Assembly (NCBI RefSeq): GCF_019504385.1
Contig: NZ_CP080590.1
Location: 2,956,001-3,020,000 of the forward strand
Length of the DNA: 64,000 nucleotides
From: Devosia salina
Lineage (GTDB): Bacteria > Pseudomonadota > Alphaproteobacteria > Rhizobiales > Devosiaceae
Direction: 5' to 3'
Shown here in pieces: positions 8,559 through 17,494 of the stretch. Positions within the stretch are counted from its first letter, which is position 1, and each line of letters begins with the position of its first letter. A program made the translations under genes and the position numbers. The notes beneath the pieces were generated by a model. The model searched no databases and had not been told where the DNA came from. It was given only the letters and a program-made list of their open reading frames with translations.

Positions 8559-10223
8559 ATGACTTCAGGATGGCGGAATACGGTCGCGCTTGGCGCACTA
8601 ATGACGGCAGCCTCATGGGCCGGATTGGCCCAGGCTGCGGCTTTCGATTGTGCAGACGTGGCAACGCATGATTTCGGGGTCGATGACCTCGTGATTACCG
8701 AGGCCCTGGCCGAAGCCGTCGGCGAGAACGCACCGGTGGCTCACTGCCTGGTGCGCGGTCATATCGCCGAGCGCACCGGCCTGGACGGCAATACCTACCG
8801 GATCAGCTTTGAGCTGCGCCTGCCGGATGACTGGAACGGCCGCTTCGTGCACCAGTTCAACGGGGGCAATGATGGCGCCGTGGTCCCGGCCATGGGCAAT
8901 CTGCTCAACGCCGACCCGTCCGACACCGCGCTGGCCCGCGGCTATGCGGTGGTGTCGAGCGATGCGGGACACGACGGGTCCGTGCATCCCGAGGCCGGCC
9001 TGGCCGGAGGCGCAATTTTCGGCTTCGACCCGGAGGCCCGCAGTGACTATGGCTATGGCGCCGTCATGAAGCTCAACCTGGTCGCTACCACCATGGTAGA
9101 GGCCTATTACGGCGACGCGATCGCCTATAGCTATGGCGTCGGCGGCTCCAATGGCGGCCGCCATGCCATGGTGCAGGCAACCCGTTCACCCGAGGCCTTC
9201 GACGGAATCCTGGCCGGCTATCCGGGTTTCAACCTGCCCCGCGCCGCGATCCAGCATGCCTGGGACGTGCAGAGCTTTGATGCGATCAATGGCGACGTGC
9301 GCAAGGCCTTCACGCCTGAGGACCTCAAGCTGGTTTCCGACGCCGTCCTTGGCGCCTGTGACGGCCTTGATGGCCTCGAAGACGGGATCATCGCCGACAG
9401 CCCCGCCTGCCAGTCGACCTTCGACATTTCGACGCTCACATGCGAAGGCAATGCCACCGAGGCCTGCCTGACTGCCGCACAGGTCGAGGCGCTCCGCCGC
9501 ATACATGCCGGCCCGACCAATTCCAGGGGCGAGGCGCTCTATTCCAGCTGGGCCTGGGACCGCGGCATCGAGTCGGGCGACTGGCGCTTCTGGAAGCTCG
9601 AAAGTGGCATACCGCCCTGGGATGGCATGCCGCTCATCGCCACGATGGGCGCATCATCTCTTGCGCAAATCTTCTCCAACCCGCCAGTCCAGGTGGAAGG
9701 CAGCCCTGCGGCCCTGGAGCAGTTCCTGCTCGGTTATGACTTCGATACCGACGCCACCGTCGATGCCACCGATGCGACATTCACGGAGTCCCCCATGGAC
9801 TTCATGACACCGACTGACGTGGACAACCCCGAAATGGCCGACTTCCGCGACGCTGGGGGGAAGATGATCGTCTTCCACGGCATGAGCGATCCGGTCTTCT
9901 CGGCCCTCGACACCATCCGCTGGTATGAGCAACTCGACGCCAACAATGGCGGCAATGCCGAGGATTTCACCCTGCTCTATACCGTACCCGGCATGGGCCA
10001 TGGCTCGGGCAGCCCGGCCACCGACAAGTTCGATGCATTTACGGCTCTGGTCGATTGGGTCGAAAACGGCACGGCCCCGACCCATCTGGTCGCCACTGCC
10101 ACCCCGGACAATCCATATGTCCCGGACCTGATCGGTGTCACCCGCAAGCTCTGCCCGCACCCCGCCATTGCCCGATATACCGGCGGCGACGAAAAGAGCC
10201 ACGAGAGCTTCACCTGCGAGTAG
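8559..10223 (+). CDS. secreted tannase/feruloyl-esterase-family hydrolase
   Basis: A cleavable signal peptide (VALGALMTAASWAGLAQA) precedes a 554-residue tannase/feruloyl esterase family enzyme, which typically hydrolyses phenolic or hydroxycinnamate esters. The nucleophile is probably Ser197 in GGSNGGRHAM. The likely acid and base are the Asp in GMSDPVFS and His481 in PGMGHGSG. A calcium-loop-like DGLDGLEDG is also present. The ribosome-binding site GGGAGGAATG is strong. The gene stands alone, with operator-like palindromes in front and a repeat pair behind. Confidence 0.9.
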   Translation: MTSGWRNTVALGALMTAASWAGLAQAAAFDCADVATHDFGVDDLVITEALAEAVGENAPVAHCLVRGHIAERTGLDGNTYRISFELRLPDDWNGRFVHQFNGGNDGAVVPAMGNLLNADPSDTALARGYAVVSSDAGHDGSVHPEAGLAGGAIFGFDPEARSDYGYGAVMKLNLVATTMVEAYYGDAIAYSYGVGGSNGGRHAMVQATRSPEAFDGILAGYPGFNLPRAAIQHAWDVQSFDAINGDVRKAFTPEDLKLVSDAVLGACDGLDGLEDGIIADSPACQSTFDISTLTCEGNATEACLTAAQVEALRRIHAGPTNSRGEALYSSWAWDRGIESGDWRFWKLESGIPPWDGMPLIATMGASSLAQIFSNPPVQVEGSPAALEQFLLGYDFDTDATVDATDATFTESPMDFMTPTDVDNPEMADFRDAGGKMIVFHGMSDPVFSALDTIRWYEQLDANNGGNAEDFTLLYTVPGMGHGSGSPATDKFDAFTALVDWVENGTAPTHLVATATPDNPYVPDLIGVTRKLCPHPAIARYTGGDEKSHESFTCE

Positions 10224-10265
10224 GCATGCAGCGGAGCATCGATGCTTCCGCACTCACCAGCGCGG

Positions 10266-10366
10266 CACCTCCCCCTTGACGGGGGAGGTTGGGAGGGGGT
10301 GCGTTACGCACGGGATGTCCGGGCCTGAAGCACCCCTCCCCAACCCTCCCCATCAAGGGGAGGGTG
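10266..10366. repeat. inverted pair of GC-rich palindromic repeat units
   Basis: Two 37-base units (10266-10302 and 10330-10366) are near copies in opposite orientation. Each contains an internal hairpin of C-rich and G-rich arms around CTTGA or ATCAA. Related units occur in several other gaps in this window. The element lies between two convergent genes and could act as a bidirectional terminator. Confidence 0.75.
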
Positions 10367-10400
10367 TCCCATCCAGTATGATCGATCCTATGAGGCCGCC

Positions 10401-12563
10401 CTACTTCGCGTCGCGGGCCTTCACCTTGCGCCGGGCGGCGTGCAGCAGCGGCTCGGTATAGCCCGAAGGCTGGTCGGCGCCATGCAGCGCCAGATCCAGG
10501 GCCGCCTGAAAGGCGATGGACTGGAAATTTTCCGCCATCGGCCGATAGAGCGGATCACCCGCATTCTGCGCGTCCACCACGCTTGCCATGCGTTCGAACA
10601 CCGAGGTCACCTCGTCCCGGCTCACCAGCCCGTGCCGCAGCCAATTGGCCACCGCCTGCGAGGAAATGCGGCAGGTGGCGCGGTCTTCCATCAGCCCGAC
10701 ATTGTTGATGTCCGGAACCTTGGAGCATCCCACGCCCTGCTGTACCCAGCGCACCACATAGCCCAGAATGCCCTGCGCATTGTTTTCCAGTTCGCGCGTG
10801 ATTTCCTCGCGGCTGAGCGAATAGGGCGCCTGTACCGGCATCGAGAACAGGTCCGACAGGGGCGGAAGGGCCTGGTTGTGGCGACGCTTCTGCGCCTCGA
10901 ACACATCGACCTGGTGATAGTGCAGCGCATGCAGGGTCGCCGCCGTCGGCGAGGGCACCCAGGCCGTATTGGCGCCGGCATTGGGATGGCCGATCTTGGC
11001 TTCGAGCATGGCCGCCATGTCGTCGGGGCGCGCCCACATGCCCTTGCCGATCTGCGCCCGGCCTGAAAAGCCCGTGGCCAGACCGATCAGCACATTGCGG
11101 TCCTCGTAGGACGAAATCCACTTTTCGGACTTGATCTCGTCCTTGCGCAGCACCGCTCCCGCTTCCATCGAGGTGTGGATTTCGTCGCCCGTGCGATCAA
11201 GGAAGCCGGTATTGATGAAAAAGACCCGCTGGCGCGCTTCATAGATCGCCGCCTTGAGATTGGCCGAGGTCCGGCGCTCCTCATCCATGATGCCGATCTT
11301 GATCGTGTTCGGCTGCAAACCCAGGAAGCCCTCGACGGAGGCAAAGATCGCGCAGGCAAACGCCACTTCCTCGGGCCCGTGCATCTTGGGCTTGACCACA
11401 TAGATCGCGCCATTGCGGGAATTGGCGCCCTTGTCGTGCATGGCGCAGAGCGCCGTCACGGCCGCATCCATCAGCCCTTCGCCAATGGGCTTGCCATCGA
11501 GCAGCACCGCGTCGGTGGTCATCAGGTGCCCGACATTGCGCACCAGCAGCAGCGAGCGGCCCTTGAGCACCAGTTCGCCACCGGATGTCGCCTTGTAGGC
11601 CCTATCGGCCTTGAGCTTGCGCGTGACGGTCTTGCCGCCTTTCTCGAAGGTGTCTTCGAGATTGCCCTGCATCAGCCCCAGCCAATTGCGATAGACGCCG
11701 ACCTTGTCCTCGGCATCCACGGCCGCAACCGAATCCTCGCAATCCTGAATGGTGGTCAGCGCCGCCTCGACGATCACATCGCTGAGGCCCGCCGCATGGG
11801 TGGCGCCGATCGGGCTCGATGGGTCGATCACCAGCACGGCGTGGAGGCCGTTGTGCCTGAGCACGATTTCGGCCTTTTCGCCACCGCCGGCATAGCCGAC
11901 AAAGGCCGAGCCATCCCTGAGCGTTGCCGGCCCGGCCTTGGTGTCGATCACCAGATTGGCCAGACCACCCTGTTCGGCCACGACATAGGCGGTGACATCG
12001 GCATGGCTGCCCGAGGTCAGCGGAAAGGCTTCATCGAGGAAGGCGGCAGCCCGCGCCACCACGGCCGCGCCGCGCGCCGGATTGAAGGCCTTGCCCGGCG
12101 CCAGATCGCCCTCGCGGCCGATCGCATCGGTGCCATAGAGCGCGTCATAGAGACTGCCCCAGCGCGCATTGGCAGCGTTGAGCGCATAGCGGGCGTTCGA
12201 CACCGGCACCACCAGCTGCGGTCCGCACACGCTGGAAATCTCCGGGTCCAGCCCCTCGGTCTCGATGGTGAAGTCACCCGGCTCCGGCACCAGATAGCCG
12301 ATTTCCTTGAGGAAGAATTCGTAGCCCTGCGGGTTATTCGCCACCGGGCCATATTTGCGGTGCCACTCGTCGATCTTCGCCTGGATATCGTCGCGCTTGG
12401 CCAGGAGCCGTGCATTGGTCGGCGCATGCTCGCGCACCAGGGCGGCCAAGCCCTCCCAGAACCGATCCGCCGATACCGCCAGGCCGGCAAGCGCTTCTTT
12501 CTCGACGAAGTCGACCAGAAGGGGGTGCACGGACAGGCCGGATTTCGTCAGATAGTCGGTCAT
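10401..12563 (-). CDS. glcB: malate synthase G
   Basis: The enzyme condenses glyoxylate with acetyl-CoA to give malate. The 720-residue length is that of the G isoform. Typical segments include YGPVANNPQGYEFF, the phrase TTIQDCEDSVAAVDAEDKV and KPKMHGPEEVAFA. Start choice is supported by AGGAG before the ATG. It lies 55 bases downstream of guaD on the same strand and may be read with puuD-guaD. Its position next to purine-degradation genes makes sense because ureidoglycolate lyase, also in this window, releases glyoxylate. Confidence 0.97.
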   Translation of the reverse strand: MTDYLTKSGLSVHPLLVDFVEKEALAGLAVSADRFWEGLAALVREHAPTNARLLAKRDDIQAKIDEWHRKYGPVANNPQGYEFFLKEIGYLVPEPGDFTIETEGLDPEISSVCGPQLVVPVSNARYALNAANARWGSLYDALYGTDAIGREGDLAPGKAFNPARGAAVVARAAAFLDEAFPLTSGSHADVTAYVVAEQGGLANLVIDTKAGPATLRDGSAFVGYAGGGEKAEIVLRHNGLHAVLVIDPSSPIGATHAAGLSDVIVEAALTTIQDCEDSVAAVDAEDKVGVYRNWLGLMQGNLEDTFEKGGKTVTRKLKADRAYKATSGGELVLKGRSLLLVRNVGHLMTTDAVLLDGKPIGEGLMDAAVTALCAMHDKGANSRNGAIYVVKPKMHGPEEVAFACAIFASVEGFLGLQPNTIKIGIMDEERRTSANLKAAIYEARQRVFFINTGFLDRTGDEIHTSMEAGAVLRKDEIKSEKWISSYEDRNVLIGLATGFSGRAQIGKGMWARPDDMAAMLEAKIGHPNAGANTAWVPSPTAATLHALHYHQVDVFEAQKRRHNQALPPLSDLFSMPVQAPYSLSREEITRELENNAQGILGYVVRWVQQGVGCSKVPDINNVGLMEDRATCRISSQAVANWLRHGLVSRDEVTSVFERMASVVDAQNAGDPLYRPMAENFQSIAFQAALDLALHGADQPSGYTEPLLHAARRKVKARDAK

Positions 12564-12618
12564 ATTGGGGCTCTCCTGAACGGAATGTGTGCAAGGTGTA
12601 GGCCAAAGCCCCCCTGCT

Positions 12619-13920
12619 TCACAACCCGACCAAAGTGGACTTCGCCCTTGCGCCGGCCACATAGACCTCCGCGATCGCGCGGTCGTCGCCCAGCGTCTGG
12701 AGCAGGAACAGTTCTTCGGCAAGACTTGTCATCGTCGCGTGGCGCAGGCGCATGGTCGGCGTGGCCGCGGAATCGAGCACCACGAGGTCGGCCGCGCGTC
12801 CCGGCGCGATAGACCCGATCGTCTCGTCCAGCCCCAGCGCCTCGGCATTGCCGCGCGTCGCCATGTGGAAGGAGGCGAAGGGATTGAGCCGCTGGCCGCG
12901 CAATTGCAGCACCTTGTAGCCCTCATCCAGCGTGCGCAGCATCGAGACGCTGGTGCCCCCGCCGATATCGGTCGCCACGCCCACGCGCACGCCATGGGTC
13001 ACCAGCCGCTCGCGATCGAACAGGCCCGAGCCGAGGAACAGGTTCGAGGTCGGGCAGAACACGGCCACGGCGCCGGTTTCCGCCAGTACTGCCGTCTCGC
13101 GGTGGTTGAGATGGATGCAGTGGCCGAGGAGCGTCCGGCGCCCCAGAAGCCCATAGTCCTCATAGATGCCGGTATAGTCCGGCGAACCCGGATAGAGCTC
13201 CATGGAATAGGTGATCTCGGCGTCGTTCTCGCTCAGATGCGTCTGCACATAGCACTCGGGATGCTCGGCAACGAGTGTCCGTGCCGCGTCCATCTGTGCC
13301 GGCGTCGAGGTGATGGCAAAGCGGGGCGAAATGGCATAGAGCGCCCTGCCCCGGCCATGCCAGCGCGCAATCAGCGCCTTGCTGTCGTCATAACTGGACT
13401 GTGCCGTGTCGCAGAGCCCTTCGGGGGCATTGCGATCCATCATCACCTTGCCGCCGACCATGAGCATGTTGCGCCGCTGCGCCTCGGCAAAGAAGGCGTC
13501 GACCGAACGCGGATGGCTCGAGCAATAGGCCACCGCGGTGGTGGTGCCGTGCCGGATCAGCGCGTCGTAGAAATCCACCGCCACCGCGTCGGCGTGGCCT
13601 TGCTGGGAGAATTTCTGCTCTTCGATGAAGGTATAGGTGTTGAGCCATTCGAGCAGCGAGCCGGCATAGGCTGCCATCATCTGGCTCTGCACATAGTGCA
13701 GGTGCAGGTCGATGAATCCGGGCATGATGAGGTGCGGCCGATGATCGATGACCACCGCCCCGGTCGTGTCCGCAGCGCCGAAATCCCCTACCGCGACGAC
13801 TATTCCATCTTCGATGCTGACCGCACCATCCTCGAGATAGAGATAGCTCGCATCGTCATCGATGGTCTGGGGCGCCCGATGGAAGCTCAGCACCCGGCCG
13901 CGCAGGATGGTCCGGCTCAT
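12619..13920 (-). CDS. guaD: guanine deaminase
   Basis: This amidohydrolase converts guanine to xanthine. The 433-residue protein shows PGFIDLHLHYVQS with the paired metal-binding histidines, QTHLSEND, GHCIHL and the catalytic Asp in VATDIGGGTS. Its ATG overlaps the puuD stop codon (ATGA), showing translational coupling. Xanthine then enters the XdhAB step encoded nearby. Confidence 0.95.
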   Translation of the reverse strand: MSRTILRGRVLSFHRAPQTIDDDASYLYLEDGAVSIEDGIVVAVGDFGAADTTGAVVIDHRPHLIMPGFIDLHLHYVQSQMMAAYAGSLLEWLNTYTFIEEQKFSQQGHADAVAVDFYDALIRHGTTTAVAYCSSHPRSVDAFFAEAQRRNMLMVGGKVMMDRNAPEGLCDTAQSSYDDSKALIARWHGRGRALYAISPRFAITSTPAQMDAARTLVAEHPECYVQTHLSENDAEITYSMELYPGSPDYTGIYEDYGLLGRRTLLGHCIHLNHRETAVLAETGAVAVFCPTSNLFLGSGLFDRERLVTHGVRVGVATDIGGGTSVSMLRTLDEGYKVLQLRGQRLNPFASFHMATRGNAEALGLDETIGSIAPGRAADLVVLDSAATPTMRLRHATMTSLAEELFLLQTLGDDRAIAEVYVAGARAKSTLVGL

Positions 13921-15143
13921 GAACCGGACCCCTCGCGGTACCATTCGACCAGCAGCGCGCGCTCGGCGTCGGTCATTTCGGTGACATTGCCCGGCGGCAT
14001 GGCATGGCTCCAGCCGGCCTGTATGGCAATCTGGTGGGCGTGGTTGGCGATGGCGATGTCATTGTCGAGGATGACATTTTTGGGGGCTTCATAGACGCCC
14101 TCCCACACCGGCTCGGCGGTGTGGCACATGGCGCAGCGCGTCTGCACGGCCAGGCTCGCCGAGGCGAAGTGCTCGGTCGCCATGAAGCGCTCGCCTGTTG
14201 CCGTAACCAGCGTTTCGCTGTCCGCGCCGGGCAGCTTGGGCGAAGTGGACAGCCAGGCGATGACCAGCATCAGGATGACGGCAATTCCCCAGGTCCAGTG
14301 CGGATTGCCCTTCCGCGCATGCCGTGTGTTGAAATAGTGCCGGATGACCACGCCGACCAGGAAGATGAGGCTGGCAATAATCCAGTTCCACTGCGTGGCA
14401 AAGGCCAGCGGATAGTGGCTCGAGAGCATGAAGAAGATGACGGGCAGCGTCAGGTAGTTGTTGTGGAGGCTCCGCTGCTTGGCGATCTTGCCATATCTGG
14501 CGTCGGGCACCCGCCCGGCCTTCAGGTCGCCCACCACGATCTTCTGGTTGGGAATGATGATCATCGCCACATTGGCCGTCATGATCGTGGCCGTGAAGGC
14601 GCCCATATGCAGCATGGCGGCCCGCCCGCTGAAGAGCTGCGTATAGCCCCAGCTCATCGCCACGAGGATGGCGAACAGCACCAGCATCAGGCCGGTGGTG
14701 GACTGGCCGATGGGCGACTTGCACAGCGCGTCATAGAGCAGCCAGCCCAGGATGATGGAGCCGGCCGAGAGCAGGATCGCCACCCAGCTCGGGACGTCGA
14801 GCACATTGCGGTCGACCAGGAACAGGTCCGCGCCAACATAATAGAGCAGCACCAGCAGCATCGCGCCCGACAGCCATGTCGCATAGCTCTCCCATTTGAA
14901 CCAGGTCAGGTGCTCGGGCAGGAATTCGGGCGCCACCAAATATTTCTGGATGTGATAGAAGCCCCCGCCATGCACCTGCCATTCCTCGCCATGCGCCAGT
15001 GGCGGCAGGCTCGGCGTTTTCCTCAGGCCCAGATCGAGCGCGATGAAATAGAAGGACGAGCCGATCCAGGCGATCGCCGTCACGACATGCAGCCACCGCG
15101 CCGCAAACATCGCCCATTCATAGAAAATCGCCAGATCGCCCAT
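13917..15143 (-). CDS. puuD: membrane urate hydroxylase with fused cytochrome c domain
   Basis: PuuD oxidises urate to 5-hydroxyisourate and passes electrons to a c-type cytochrome. The 408-residue protein has an N-terminal region of about eight membrane helices (DUF989 type) and a C-terminal cytochrome c domain with heme motif CAMCH at about 337-341 and a likely Met ligand in HAMPPGN. The ATG at 15143 has GGAGAAG before it. It heads a unit with guaD, separate from the uraH-xdh operon whose terminator lies upstream. It replaces the cofactor-free or FAD urate oxidases of other bacteria. Confidence 0.94.
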   Translation of the reverse strand: MGDLAIFYEWAMFAARWLHVVTAIAWIGSSFYFIALDLGLRKTPSLPPLAHGEEWQVHGGGFYHIQKYLVAPEFLPEHLTWFKWESYATWLSGAMLLVLLYYVGADLFLVDRNVLDVPSWVAILLSAGSIILGWLLYDALCKSPIGQSTTGLMLVLFAILVAMSWGYTQLFSGRAAMLHMGAFTATIMTANVAMIIIPNQKIVVGDLKAGRVPDARYGKIAKQRSLHNNYLTLPVIFFMLSSHYPLAFATQWNWIIASLIFLVGVVIRHYFNTRHARKGNPHWTWGIAVILMLVIAWLSTSPKLPGADSETLVTATGERFMATEHFASASLAVQTRCAMCHTAEPVWEGVYEAPKNVILDNDIAIANHAHQIAIQAGWSHAMPPGNVTEMTDAERALLVEWYREGSGS

Positions 15144-15160
15144 TTTCTTCTCCGTCCCGC

Positions 15161-15200
15161 AGGGCAAATTGCTCCAGTGGAGCGATTTGAGGTGAGAAGG
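15161..15200 (+). repeat. hairpin repeat, copy 1
   Basis: Arms CAAATTGCTCC and GGAGCGATTTG flank the loop AGT, and AGGTGAGAAGG follows directly. A second copy at 28258-28297 keeps the preceding AGGGCAAA, the loop-flanking bases and the trailing 11 bases but has different, still paired, stem bases. It lies just upstream of puuD. Confidence 0.75.
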
Positions 15201-15240
15201 CCACGAGAGCTACGCTCGAGTGGCACGAACTCACAGCACC

Positions 15241-15366
15241 CACCGACCCAACCCTCTCCCCTTTGTGGTGGAGGGTGCCCAAAGGGCGGGTGAGGGGTTT
15301 CCTCGACCCGCGCTGCCCCCTCATCCGGCGCTGCGCGCCACCTTCTCCCACGCGGGGAGAAGGGCA
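15241..15366. repeat. GC-rich intergenic repeat modules
   Basis: The stretch contains a CCCTCTCCCC/GGTGGAGGG hairpin unit and then, at about 15313-15364, a unit beginning CCCTCATCCGGCGCTGCG and ending in a CTTCTCCC/GGGGAGAAG hairpin. From memory, this second unit is a common intergenic repeat in rhizobial genomes. No coding signal is seen. Confidence 0.65.
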
Positions 15367-15373
15367 AAGGAGC

Positions 15374-15406
15374 CGATAAAAAGGGGCGGGCCGAAACCCG
15401 CCCCCC
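15374..15406 (-). terminator. rho-independent terminator of the uraH-xdh-ABC operon
   Basis: On the minus strand, GGGGCGGG and CCCGCCCC pair around TTTCGG and are followed by TTTTTAT. It lies 22 bases after the stop of the solute-binding-protein gene, the last gene of the operon. Confidence 0.88.
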
Positions 15407-15428
15407 AATTCACGCCATCAAGCGCCGA

Positions 15429-16514
15429 TCAGGCCGGCTGTTCAACGCCTTCGACATACCAGTCCATGCCGAGCAGTTCGGCATCGGTCATGGTCTGGCC
15501 AGCCGGCACGCGTTCGACACCGGTATTGTCCTTGATCGGGCCGGTGAAGATGTGGAACGAGCCATCGATCTGCCCGGTGCGCACGGCCTCAGCGGCGGCC
15601 ACGACATCCTCTGGCACCTTGGGACCATAAGGGCCGATCTGCACCACGTCTTCCTTGAGACCTTCCCAGGTGTCGCCGGGGGTCCAGGTTCCGTCGATCA
15701 CGGCCTGGGCCGAGGCCGCGTAATGTGGGCCCCAGTGATCGATGATCGAGGTCAGCTGGGCATCGGGGGCGAAGGCGCTCATATCGGCACCCTGGCCGAA
15801 CCCGCCGACTGCGCCGCGTTCTTCCACCACCTGCAGCGCCGCCGGACCGTCGGTGTGCTGCGCGATGACGTCGATGCCCTGATCGATCATGGCGCGGGCA
15901 GCGTCGGCTTCCTTCGGGGGATCGTTCCAGGTCGAGATATAGACCGGCTTGATGGTGAAGTCGGGATTGACCTTGCGGGCGGCCAGCACGAAGGAATTAA
16001 TGCCCATCACCACTTCGGGGATCGGGAAGGAGCCGATATAGCCGGCCTTGCCGGTCTTGGACATGTGGCCGGCAATGGTGCCGCAAACGGCACGGCCTTC
16101 ATAGAACCGGGCATTGTAGAGGCCGACATTGTCCGCCTTCATATAGCCGGTTGCGTGCTCGAACTTCACATCCGGGAACTGCTGGGCGACCTTGATGACC
16201 GAGTCGCCGAAGCCGAAGCTGGTTGCGAAGATCAGCTTGTTGCCCTGCTGGGCCAGCTCACGCAGAACGCGCTCGCAGTCCGGGCCCTCCGGCACGTTCT
16301 CGACATAGGTGGTTTCCACCGCGTCGCCCAGCTTCTCCTCGAGATAGAGGCGGCCCTGGTTGTGCGCGTAGTTGTAGCCATTGTCGTTGATGGTGCCGAC
16401 ATAGATGAAGCCGACCTTGAGCGGCTCGGACTGGGCGAAGGCCCGACCGCCGAGCAGCGGCAGGGCCGCAGCCGCCCCGCCGATCTTGAGAACATTACGC
16501 CTGGATAGAGTCAT
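15429..16514 (-). CDS. BMP-family solute-binding protein, purine nucleoside/nucleobase importer
   Basis: The 361-residue periplasmic protein belongs to the BMP/PnrA-like family, which binds nucleosides or purine bases. It begins with a Tat-like or Sec signal (MTLSRRNVLKIGG, then an Ala-rich core and RAFA cleavage region). Motifs include GFIYVGTINDNGYNYAHNQG and GYIGSFPIPEVVMGINSFVL. It has a strong AGGAG and is the last gene of the operon. Neighbouring permeases and ATPase plus xdh genes point to a purine ligand; the exact ligand is not shown. Confidence 0.92.
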   Translation of the reverse strand: MTLSRRNVLKIGGAAAALPLLGGRAFAQSEPLKVGFIYVGTINDNGYNYAHNQGRLYLEEKLGDAVETTYVENVPEGPDCERVLRELAQQGNKLIFATSFGFGDSVIKVAQQFPDVKFEHATGYMKADNVGLYNARFYEGRAVCGTIAGHMSKTGKAGYIGSFPIPEVVMGINSFVLAARKVNPDFTIKPVYISTWNDPPKEADAARAMIDQGIDVIAQHTDGPAALQVVEERGAVGGFGQGADMSAFAPDAQLTSIIDHWGPHYAASAQAVIDGTWTPGDTWEGLKEDVVQIGPYGPKVPEDVVAAAEAVRTGQIDGSFHIFTGPIKDNTGVERVPAGQTMTDAELLGMDWYVEGVEQPA

Positions 16515-16570
16515 CGTTTTCTCCTGAATGACGATTTCCGTGTCACATGAAGCGATCGTTGGGCGCCGCT

Positions 16571-17494
16571 TCAATTGCTTGGCATGAACGGCTTGCCGAG
16601 GCAGGCCGGTGCAGTATTGGAACCATCGCGGCGCAATGAGATGAGCACCAGGACGGCAATGGTGGCAAGATAGGGCAACGCGGCCCAGAGTTCGGACGGG
16701 ATGGTCGACAGCGGTCCGCTGCCCGCCTTGGCATAGAGCTCGGTGGTCATCACCAGCCCGAAAAGATAGGCGCCGGCCAGCAAGCGGAACGGCCGCCAGG
16801 ATGCGAAGACCACCAGGGCCACCGCGATCCAGCCGCGTCCAGCCGTCATGCGCTCTGCCCATTGCGGGGTCAGCAGCAGCGGGAAACAGGCGCCGGCAAT
16901 GCCCGCCATGGCCCCACCAAAGCCCACCGCGGCATAGCGGACGCCAATGACCGAATAGCCGATGGAATGGGCCGAGAGATCGTTTTCTCCCACGGCGCGC
17001 AGGATCAGGCCGCTACGCGTCTTCTTGAGGAAGTACCAGATGGCAAACACCATGAAGAGCGAGAAATAGACCGGCACCGAATAGCCGAAGATCACGCGCA
17101 GCACGGGATGGGCGGACAGCTCGGCCGGGAACAGCGGCGCCATGAGGCTGACCGGCCGCGCCGAAAACGGCGCCCCGGCCAGGGCTGAAAGCCCGGTACC
17201 GAAAATGGTCAACGCCAGGCCGGTGGCCGTCTGGTTGGTGGACAGGCTCAGGGTCAGGAGCGCAAAGATCATCGAGACGGAGAGCCCCGCCAATGCCCCG
17301 CACAGCAGCGCAACATAGGGGTTGCCGGTATAGAACTGCGCCGCGAACCCGGCGATCGCCCCCACCAGCATCATGCCCTCGACGCCCAGATTGAGCACGC
17401 CGGCCTTCTCGACGATCAACTCACCCTGGGCGGCAATGAGGATCGGCGTGGCCGCGCCCACCAGCGTGACGAAGATGGCGATCGTCAGCTCCAT
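16571..17494 (-). CDS. nucleoside-type ABC transporter permease 2
   Basis: This 307-residue inner-membrane permease of the BPD_transp_2 family has LNLGVEGMMLVGAIAGF near the N-terminus and about eight to ten helices, including LLTLSLSTNQTATGLALTIFG. Its ATG overlaps the last base of the upstream permease stop codon (TAATG), so the two are coupled. It would form the channel with the preceding permease. Confidence 0.92.
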   Translation of the reverse strand: MELTIAIFVTLVGAATPILIAAQGELIVEKAGVLNLGVEGMMLVGAIAGFAAQFYTGNPYVALLCGALAGLSVSMIFALLTLSLSTNQTATGLALTIFGTGLSALAGAPFSARPVSLMAPLFPAELSAHPVLRVIFGYSVPVYFSLFMVFAIWYFLKKTRSGLILRAVGENDLSAHSIGYSVIGVRYAAVGFGGAMAGIAGACFPLLLTPQWAERMTAGRGWIAVALVVFASWRPFRLLAGAYLFGLVMTTELYAKAGSGPLSTIPSELWAALPYLATIAVLVLISLRRDGSNTAPACLGKPFMPSN

